Source: Candidatus Adiutrix sp.
GTDB lineage: Bacteria; Desulfobacterota; Desulfarculia; Adiutricales; Adiutricaceae
Reading direction: 5' to 3'
Length of the DNA: 10,250 bases
Assembly: GCA_031286085.1 (NCBI GenBank)
Contig: JAITUX010000225.1
Coordinates: 1-10,250, forward strand
Positions 1 through 5,432 of this stretch are shown here, piece after piece. The number at the start of each line of letters is the position of its first letter. Position 1 is the stretch's first letter. A model generated the notes under the pieces. That model was not told the DNA's origin. It worked only from the letters and a program-made list of their open reading frames with translations, and did no database searches. A program made the translations under genes and the position numbers.

Positions 1-778
1 CATCCCTATCCGCCCGGTCCAGAAATTCCAGCCTGGTCTCGACCGCGGCCGCCGGGTCAATGTCGTAGCGGGGACTCAAATCCGGCCGGGGAAACTGGAG
101 ATCAGCCGCGTGGATGAGATCGCCCCAGAAAAGTATCCTTTCCGGCCCGGCGGCCAGCAAATAGGCCGTGTGGCCGGGCGTATGACCTTGGGCGGCCACC
201 GCGGTCAGCCCCGGGGCGACTTCCGCGCCAAACTCAAAGGGCTCGACCGCCTTTCCGTAAGCGGACAGGATTCGGCCGGCCGACTCGAAATTGGCCCGAA
301 GATCTGGAAACTTGGCCAGGCTGGCCTCGTTCAGCCAAAAATCAGCCTCCACCCTGGCCAGGCGGATCTTAGCCTTGGGAAAAACCGGGCGGCCCCCGGC
401 CATCAGCCCCCCTATGTGGTCGCCGTGCAGATGGGTCAGGAGGACCAGGGAAATATCCTCCGGCGCCAGGCCTGTACCGGCCAAAGCCTCTTCCAGGGCT
501 CCGCCCCCCAGGCCGGTGTCTATAAGGATGGACGACCCCGGGCTCTTAAGCAAAAAGGCCAGGATGGACGACGGGGCCAGACCGGAGGGGACATAGCGTT
601 TGAAAGCTTCCTCCTGGCCCGGGAATACATCCCCCAGATTACAGTCTCTCCGGGAATCGACCAGGACCCAGAGAGTGAGTTGAGGCGACAGTTGAAACTT
701 TTGATGCTCCTGGGCCAGCGTTGGAACGGCCGCCGACATTGAAAACAGCATCAGAAACCATAGCCCCCAACGAAGCAT
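1..778 (-). CDS. Exported metallo-beta-lactamase-fold hydrolase (3' end beyond window)
   Basis: This is a metallo-beta-lactamase superfamily hydrolase; the substrate cannot be told from sequence. I read 259 codons from an ATG at 778-776 that stay open to the left edge, so the C-terminus is missing. An AAAGGAG ribosome site (783-789) lies 4 nt upstream. Residues 1-22 form a signal peptide (hydrophobic core WFLMLFSM, likely cleavage after LA-Q near residue 23), so the enzyme should act in the periplasm. Family motifs seen are LIDTGLG near 85-91, the metal-binding HLHGDH at 116-121, GHTPGH at 198-203 with the third-histidine ligand, and WGD at 218-220 supplying the bridging Asp. The last ligand histidine would lie past the edge. 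It follows the FlgC-like gene by 46 bp. MBL-fold identity is firm; lactamase, lactonase, phosphodiesterase or other activity is open. Confidence 0.9.
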   Translation of the reverse strand, partial: MLRWGLWFLMLFSMSAAVPTLAQEHQKFQLSPQLTLWVLVDSRRDCNLGDVFPGQEEAFKRYVPSGLAPSSILAFLLKSPGSSILIDTGLGGGALEEALAGTGLAPEDISLVLLTHLHGDHIGGLMAGGRPVFPKAKIRLARVEADFWLNEASLAKFPDLRANFESAGRILSAYGKAVEPFEFGAEVAPGLTAVAAQGHTPGHTAYLLAAGPERILFWGDLIHAADLQFPRPDLSPRYDIDPAAAVETRLEFLDRADRD

Positions 779-809
779 ACCGCTCCTTTCCATTTTTCAA
801 AGCCGGCCC

Positions 810-823
810 GCCTCGGTCGAGGC
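810..823 (-). repeat. Small inverted repeat between the FlgC-like and MBL genes
   Basis: GCCTCG and CGAGGC form a perfect 14-bp inverted repeat, able to fold as a 5-bp stem with a 4-nt loop, immediately after the FlgC-like stop codon. No T-run follows on the minus strand, so it is not a convincing intrinsic terminator. It could be a weak pause or an mRNA-processing stem. Confidence 0.35.
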
Positions 824-824
824 C

Positions 825-1220
825 TCAGGCCCGGATGTTGATCACCATTCCCAAAAGGGAATCCGCCGTGGGCACGACCTTGGCATTGGCCTGGTAAACC
901 CGGGAGGTGATAATCAGGTTGACCATTTCCGCGGCGATATCGGTGGTGGAACCTTCAACGAAACCGGCCGGCAGGGCCGGATTTGAACCCGCCAAGGGCG
1001 GCAGGCCCGGGCCATAGGGCACCAAAGGCCCGGAGACCGCCAGTTTTTCAGGCCCGCGGGCCGAGACGCCCGACAGGTTGGGCCGATCGGCATACGTCAC
1101 CCGCCCGGCCTTGAAACTGTTGGTCAGCACGTTGGCCAGGTTGTGAGCCGTGCTTTGCAGGCCCGTGCCGAAAGCGCTCAAGGCGGTCAGTGACGGGTAT
1201 AAGGCGGAACCGAGGGACAT
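825..1220 (-). CDS. Short flagellar basal-body rod family protein (FlgC-like)
   Basis: At 131 aa this is about the length of FlgC (134 aa in E. coli), a rod component assembled in the periplasm after export by the flagellar type III system. The N-terminal rod motif is at residues 13-41, with the hallmark HNLANVLTNSFKAGR. A low-complexity Pro/Gly/Leu middle (about 62-90) replaces the FlgC core. The C-terminal flagellar domain is at 95-131, with EMVNLIITSRVYQAN and an LLGMVINIRA end. No cleavable signal peptide is present, as expected for this export route. The ATG at 1220 has only a weak GGTGAG upstream. No other flagellar gene is in the window, so it sits outside a classical flgBC-fliE operon. 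I recall similar solo short rod/hook-type proteins in Desulfovibrio-like bacteria, so it may be a paralogue, not the FlgC of the main rod. Confidence 0.8.
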   Translation of the reverse strand: MSLGSALYPSLTALSAFGTGLQSTAHNLANVLTNSFKAGRVTYADRPNLSGVSARGPEKLAVSGPLVPYGPGLPPLAGSNPALPAGFVEGSTTDIAAEMVNLIITSRVYQANAKVVPTADSLLGMVINIRA

Positions 1221-1290
1221 GGCCGTTCGCTCTCACCAGCTTATTGAATCTTTAAGGCCGCCCCGCCGGGATAATCCGGCCGGGAAACGG

Positions 1291-2535
1291 TCATTGGCCG
1301 CCCTTGACCGCCTTGGCCGGGGGAGCCGTTTCGCCGCCCGGACCGGAGAGGTCATAGGCCACGATGAGAGACCGGCCTTCAGACAACATTCCGCTCTTGG
1401 ACTGGGTGACCACGGCCGCCACCAGGCTCAAGGTTCCGTTGTTCCGGAAATCGGCCAATTGGATGTCCGCGACCGCGCCGGGCAGGGTTCTGGTCCGGAA
1501 GAAGGGGGTCAGGGAAAGGTTCTGATATTTGAAAGCCTGAATGGCCCCGCTGGAAAAATCCCTCTGATTACTCATGAAGGGCACTCCACCCCGATCATTT
1601 TTGGCCGCGATCAGCTCATTCTGGCCGTCGCCGTCAATGTCGAAGATCAATAGCCGGGTCGGGAGGAATTCCCTCCGCCGGTCACTGGAGTCCCGGTTGT
1701 TCTGGGGGGCCAGGTAAGTCATGGTGCCGCCGTATTCCTCACGGCTTTCCCAGGCCCGGTTTTGGCTTTCATAGAGAAAAATATGCTCGCTGGGAAACCT
1801 TATGGCGGCGGTCATCGACCCGCCAGAGCCCAGACGTCCCTGGATGAAGTTGAAGAGGTCCACATGCTCCGGCAAGCCCACCGCACCCTCGCTGGCCAGG
1901 CTTGAGCCGTTGAAGGAAAGCCGCTGGACGCCGCCGCTGTAAACACGCGAGCCGTCGGTCGCGGCTCTCTGCCCGGCCAGGAAACGACTGTCGCCCGAAC
2001 TAACCACCCGCAGAAACCAAGGCAGCTTCTGCGCCACGGGAGTGAGGGTCGAGTCATCAAATTTCAAAATGAAACCTATGGGGGCGCCTTTTTCATCTTG
2101 AGCGGAACATATTGTTTCCAGGCGGCCGTCACCGTCCAGGTCAAGCAGGTCAACCGAAGCTATGCGCTGGGTGGTCGGGACGGAATACCTGCCCAACGGG
2201 GTCAGGGAGGCGCCGTTAAAGCGGGTGGCCCAGACGTTTTTCTCGCTGGCGTAAACGACCTCGTTCTGGCCGTCCCGATCAATGTCGGCCACGGCCAGCC
2301 CCACCAGGTTTTCATTGATGTAAGTGCTGCGCCAGAAGCCGCCTTCCTTCATATGCGCCTCTTCCGAGACCACGAAGTTGGGGTTAAGGGGCGAACTGAC
2401 CGCGGAGGCGTCCCGGCCGAGCATGTTGTAGGTCGGATGACGGGCGGGAGTGGCCTGCCCCCCTTCGGCCCACGCGGGAACCGATACGGCCAGGCTCAGC
2501 CACAGAGCCAGCGAAATTAGGCGGTTAACATTCAT
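1291..2535 (-). CDS. Exported FG-GAP/VCBS repeat protein
   Basis: This 414-aa protein is a predicted seven-bladed-type beta-propeller with integrin-alpha-like FG-GAP repeats. Residues 1-23 form a clear signal peptide (MNVNRLISLALWLSL, cleavage after AWA), placing it in the periplasm or on the surface. Calcium-binding loops are DIDRDG (84-89), DLDGDG (132-137) and DIDGDG (299-304), each followed by the xNE/LE strand typical of VCBS repeats. A degenerate fourth loop is near 361-374. I chose the ATG at 2535. An in-frame TTG at 2583 would add 16 residues that spoil the signal peptide, and it lies at the predicted transcription start. The FlgC-like gene follows after 70 bp. I recall delta-proteobacterial relatives with an N-terminal TolB/FlgO-like domain; none is present here. 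Function is unknown; a link to the flagellum or envelope is inferred only. Confidence 0.85.
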   Translation of the reverse strand: MNVNRLISLALWLSLAVSVPAWAEGGQATPARHPTYNMLGRDASAVSSPLNPNFVVSEEAHMKEGGFWRSTYINENLVGLAVADIDRDGQNEVVYASEKNVWATRFNGASLTPLGRYSVPTTQRIASVDLLDLDGDGRLETICSAQDEKGAPIGFILKFDDSTLTPVAQKLPWFLRVVSSGDSRFLAGQRAATDGSRVYSGGVQRLSFNGSSLASEGAVGLPEHVDLFNFIQGRLGSGGSMTAAIRFPSEHIFLYESQNRAWESREEYGGTMTYLAPQNNRDSSDRRREFLPTRLLIFDIDGDGQNELIAAKNDRGGVPFMSNQRDFSSGAIQAFKYQNLSLTPFFRTRTLPGAVADIQLADFRNNGTLSLVAAVVTQSKSGMLSEGRSLIVAYDLSGPGGETAPPAKAVKGGQ

Positions 2536-2590
2536 TATACCTGATACCTCGGCCGGTCCTTTCGGATATGATGACTGAATCAACAGGGCT

Positions 2591-2619
2591 ATTCTACAAT
2601 CTTAAGGGCTTATTTTCAA
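2591..2619 (-). promoter_or_regulatory. Sigma70-type promoter for the FG-GAP gene
   Basis: On the minus strand TTGAAA (2614-2619) and TAGAAT (2591-2596) are separated by exactly 17 bp, five and five matches to the consensus hexamers. It lies in the 90 bp between the J-domain stop and the FG-GAP ATG and predicts a transcript start near 2584 with a leader of about 50 nt. It likely makes the FG-GAP, FlgC-like and MBL genes a separate transcription unit. Confidence 0.6.
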
Positions 2620-2625
2620 TTTTTT

Positions 2626-3516
2626 TCAGGCTGGCCTGGCCGGCTCCGCCGCGCGGCCTTCTATTTTGACCACCAGACCTTCCAGGGTCAGGCAGCCGGT
2701 CTCTTCAAATTCCGGGCGGTTTATGGAAAAGAGGTAGGAGCGTTCGGTGACTTCCGGTTTCAGGTTGACCAGGACGTGACTCTTGAAACGGTCCTGGCTT
2801 ATGCGGTTGAGAACCGAAAGTGACAGGCCGGAATCCCCGCCCGCGCCCAGGGCCGGGCTTTTGAAGAAACGGGCCGGCGGGCGTTCCAAAAGGGGCAAAA
2901 GCTCGATCTCCGCGGCCGGAACCGTTCCCAAGAGGTGAATATAGGCCGCGCGCCGGAAACGGCTGCGGCCAACGCCGCGCACGCTCAAGCGGCCGCCGGA
3001 ATCGAAGTTCATTTCCTTGTAATTGCTGCCCAAGGTCCAGGAGGCGGTTTTGAGGTTCTGGTTTATGGCCACATCCAGGAGCCCCAGGCGAATGTCGCGC
3101 AGCGGCAGGGCGGCCATGGGCCGGTATGGTTCGCTTCCAGTCCAGCCGCAGTCGGCCACCAGACGGCCCAGGTAGGCCTGGGCCAGGCGTTCTTCACGGG
3201 CCGCCTGGGCGATCAGGGCCCGCTCCAGGGTTTGGCTGCGCAGATAGGCGGTGCTGGGCCGCCGGGCCACAAAACCCTTGCGGTGGCGGCGGAAGGCCTG
3301 AGGGTCCTTATCCAGGTTCACGGCTTCAAAGGCCAGGTTAAGCTCCACCGCCCGCTCGTCGTCCCTGGTCATCCTGGACCTTCGCCGGGCCACGTCCGGG
3401 TGGACGGTCTTCTGCAGAGCCCGGTACATGGCCTTGAGGACGGCGAAGAGATCCCGCTCCGAGAGCCGGCCGACCATTTCCGGGGTCAGGCCGAATATTT
3501 CAAAAGGGTTTTTCAT
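2626..3516 (-). CDS. J-domain (DnaJ-like) protein with uncharacterised C-terminal region
   Basis: This 296-aa protein carries an N-terminal J-domain-like segment, the module that stimulates the ATPase of DnaK-type chaperones. The HPD tripeptide is at 39-41, preceded by helix II (AVLKAMYRALQKTV) and followed by a basic loop and helix III (AVELNLAFEAVN). Helix I is degenerate: the usual DYYxxLGV is replaced by NPFEIFGLTPEMVGRL. There is no Gly/Phe linker, zinc-finger CxxCxGxG or classical substrate-binding domain, so this is a class C J-protein. Residues about 85-296 match no family I know; the region is rich in Arg and short beta-like stretches. The ATG at 3516 has no clear ribosome site. It lies 75 bp after surE in a lon-containing run, which fits a proteostasis role, but the client is unknown. 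Confidence 0.75.
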   Translation of the reverse strand: MKNPFEIFGLTPEMVGRLSERDLFAVLKAMYRALQKTVHPDVARRRSRMTRDDERAVELNLAFEAVNLDKDPQAFRRHRKGFVARRPSTAYLRSQTLERALIAQAAREERLAQAYLGRLVADCGWTGSEPYRPMAALPLRDIRLGLLDVAINQNLKTASWTLGSNYKEMNFDSGGRLSVRGVGRSRFRRAAYIHLLGTVPAAEIELLPLLERPPARFFKSPALGAGGDSGLSLSVLNRISQDRFKSHVLVNLKPEVTERSYLFSINRPEFEETGCLTLEGLVVKIEGRAAEPARPA

Positions 3517-3591
3517 GACCGTCGTGGATTTTAGACGCCTCTAGGCTTTGGGGCGGGCGGCCTGCCGGGCCAAAAGTAACTTATAAATTAT

Positions 3592-4374
3592 TCAGGCCCC
3601 TTGGAGCCCCCGGCCGGCCGCCGCCAGCCTGGCCAGAACCGCCTCGGGGCAACTGTGGGGCAGGATGGGACTCAAAGTGATGTGGCCCAGGAGTGCATGC
3701 TCGACGTCGTTGTCCGGTTCCCGCCCCAGGTCCGGGACATCAGGCTCCAAGGGCCGGCGCCGGCGGTAAAGCACGGAGCCGTCCGGATGGGGCGCCCCCT
3801 CGTAATAGTCCGCGTTGGCCTCGGGCTTGGTCCGGGTCCAGAACCAATCTTCGCGGCCGGCGGTCAGCCGGGCCGGGATATTGAGATTGACGGCCAGCCC
3901 CGGAGCAAGTTGCCAGGTTTTCAGGCTGTCCACCACGGCCGCCAGCACCTGGACGGCCAGATCCCAATCCATGACCGCGGCCCGCTCGAACGAGGCGGCC
4001 AAGGCCGGGTAGCCGGCCGCGGCCGCCTCCAGGGCCGCGGCCACCGTGCCGGAATAGTTGATATCGAAGCCCAGGTTGGTGTCGTCGTTCAGGCCGCTGA
4101 CCACCAGGTCCACCGGTTCCCGGGCCAGGGCGGTCAGGCCCAGCCGGACGCAATCGGCCGGAGTGCCGTAAACGGCGAAACCCAAGGCGCCGTCGGGCAT
4201 GGTCCAGGGGGCCGCCTTGACCGGCCGGTCCAAGGTCACGGAATGGGAGGAAGCGCTGCGCTGGCTGTCCGGCGCGCAGGCGGTCACCCGGTGGCCCCGG
4301 GCTTTCAGGCCGGCGTAAGCGGCCAGAAGGCCCGGGGCCAGGAGGCCGTCGTCATTGGTCAGGAGAATGTGCAA
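3592..4374 (-). CDS. surE: 5'/3'-nucleotidase SurE
   Basis: SurE is a metal-dependent stationary-phase survival phosphatase that removes 5' or 3' phosphates from nucleoside monophosphates (and short polyphosphate in some species) in the cytoplasm. The 260-aa length is normal. The signature is complete: MHILLTNDDG at 1-10 with metal ligands D8 and D9, APDSQRSAS at 34-42 supplying S40, YGTPADCV at 69-76, and SGLN at 93-96 with N96, leading into NLGFDINYSGTVAAA. The start is a TTG at 4374, since the conserved MHILLTNDDG must begin there and an excellent GGAGGTGA (4378-4385) lies 6 nt upstream; there is no in-frame ATG. It follows the PflX-like gene by 55 bp. In many bacteria surE is linked to pcm and rpoS, neither present here. 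Minor oddity: the usual small residues after SGIN are DD here. Confidence 0.95.
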   Translation of the reverse strand: MHILLTNDDGLLAPGLLAAYAGLKARGHRVTACAPDSQRSASSHSVTLDRPVKAAPWTMPDGALGFAVYGTPADCVRLGLTALAREPVDLVVSGLNDDTNLGFDINYSGTVAAALEAAAAGYPALAASFERAAVMDWDLAVQVLAAVVDSLKTWQLAPGLAVNLNIPARLTAGREDWFWTRTKPEANADYYEGAPHPDGSVLYRRRRPLEPDVPDLGREPDNDVEHALLGHITLSPILPHSCPEAVLARLAAAGRGLQGA

Positions 4375-4377
4375 ATC

Positions 4378-4385
4378 TCACCTCC
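4378..4385 (-). promoter_or_regulatory. Strong ribosome binding site fixing the TTG start of surE
   Basis: GGAGGTGA on the minus strand is fully complementary to the 16S anti-Shine-Dalgarno core, 6 nt (from GGAGG) before the TTG at 4374. The strong site may compensate for the weak start codon and supports the TTG call. Confidence 0.8.
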
Positions 4386-4429
4386 GGGGCCTGCCACGGG
4401 CGCGATTTCCCCCTGGAGGCAAAATGACA

Positions 4430-5410
4430 CTAGTTGATGAAAACCTTGGGGCGGTCGAAATCCGGCAGATATTGGCCGGCGGCGGCCAGGTCCTGGACAA
4501 AAGTGTTCATCAAGCTGTTTTTAAGAGCCAGTTCCTTGACCTCGTCATACTCCCTGAGGCTTAAAGGCCGCGTCAGACCCGGGAAAGAGCGGAACTGCTC
4601 CGGGTGGGCCTTGACCTGATGGCAGGGGTGATACTGGGCCATGAGGCTCAAATGCACGGTGGGGCCAAAGGTCTCGGCCAGCCAGGGCAGGAAGACCGTG
4701 GTTCGGGCCAGGTCGTCCGGGAGCACCAGGTGCCGGATCATAAGGCCCCGCCGGGCCAGGCCCCGGCCGTCCAGTTGGAGCGGCCCCACCTGGCGCCGCA
4801 TTTCCATTAGGGCCTGGCGGTTGACCTTGGGATAGTCGCCGGCCCCCAGGAGACGGGCCGCCCTCGGGTCCGGCTCATCCAGGTCGGCCCCGGCCGGCGG
4901 CGCCATTTTGGCGTCGGGCAGGTAAATGTCCACCAGGCCGTCCAGAATCCTTAAAGCCGCCAGGGAATCGTAGCCCCCGGAATTATGGACGACGGGCAGG
5001 CTCAAGCCCTGCTTACGGGCCAACCCCAGGGCCATGGCGATCTGGACCGTATAGGGCGTGGGCGAGACCAGGTTTATGTTTAAGGCGCCTTCAGCCTCCA
5101 AACGCAACATGACCTCGGCCAGCTCGGCCTCGGAAACCTCATTCCCCGCCGGGCGTTGGGAAATCTGCCAGTTCTGGCAGAAGACGCACTCCAGAACGCA
5201 ACGGGTGAAAAAAATAGCGCCCGAACCTCCGGGGAGTTCCCCGCCGCCGGACAGGGGCGGCTCCTCCCCCAGGTGCAGAAGGGCGCTGGCCAGGCCCACC
5301 TTCCGCCCGGCGCCGCAAAGCCCGGTTTTGCCCAGGGAGCGTTGGGCCAGGCAGCCGTGACCGCAGAGCCGGCAATTATCATCGGGACTGACCAGAACTC
5401 CGTTACTCAT
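4430..5410 (-). CDS. Radical SAM protein, PflX-like (pyruvate formate-lyase activating enzyme homologue)
   Basis: This 326-aa radical SAM enzyme should reductively cleave S-adenosylmethionine through a [4Fe-4S] cluster. The CxxxCxxC motif is CVLECVFC, C71/C75/C78, followed by QNWQIS, typical of the PflX/COG1313 branch of activating-enzyme homologues. A second cysteine set at the N-terminus (C13, C16, C20, C32, in CRLCGHGC and GLC) is also usual for that branch and may bind metal. Later features are the NLVSPTPY segment near 113-120 (SAM-site region), VHNSGGYDS and YLPDAKM. No glycyl-radical enzyme is in the window, so a partner is not evident. The ATG at 5410 has GGGAGG (5415-5420) 4 nt upstream. 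The gene is 22 bp after the annotated lon stop, or overlaps it by ATGA if lon is read in the adjacent frame. True substrate is unknown. Confidence 0.88.
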   Translation of the reverse strand: MSNGVLVSPDDNCRLCGHGCLAQRSLGKTGLCGAGRKVGLASALLHLGEEPPLSGGGELPGGSGAIFFTRCVLECVFCQNWQISQRPAGNEVSEAELAEVMLRLEAEGALNINLVSPTPYTVQIAMALGLARKQGLSLPVVHNSGGYDSLAALRILDGLVDIYLPDAKMAPPAGADLDEPDPRAARLLGAGDYPKVNRQALMEMRRQVGPLQLDGRGLARRGLMIRHLVLPDDLARTTVFLPWLAETFGPTVHLSLMAQYHPCHQVKAHPEQFRSFPGLTRPLSLREYDEVKELALKNSLMNTFVQDLAAAGQYLPDFDRPKVFIN

Positions 5411-5432
5411 GGGGCCTCCCTGGAACCACGGC

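Noticed and set aside
110..742. 210-codon plus-strand open frame at the left edge
   Set aside because: The opposite strand encodes an intact MBL-fold protein with signal peptide, HLHGDH and a ribosome site; the plus-strand frame has none of these.
2536..2583. Upstream TTG start extending the FG-GAP protein by 16 residues
   Set aside because: It would bury the signal peptide behind a polar extension and coincides with the predicted transcription start; the ATG at 2535 fits better.
3601..4437. 278-codon plus-strand open frame opposite surE
   Set aside because: surE has every signature residue and a strong ribosome site. The antisense product is low-complexity Gly/Gln/Val with no recognisable fold.
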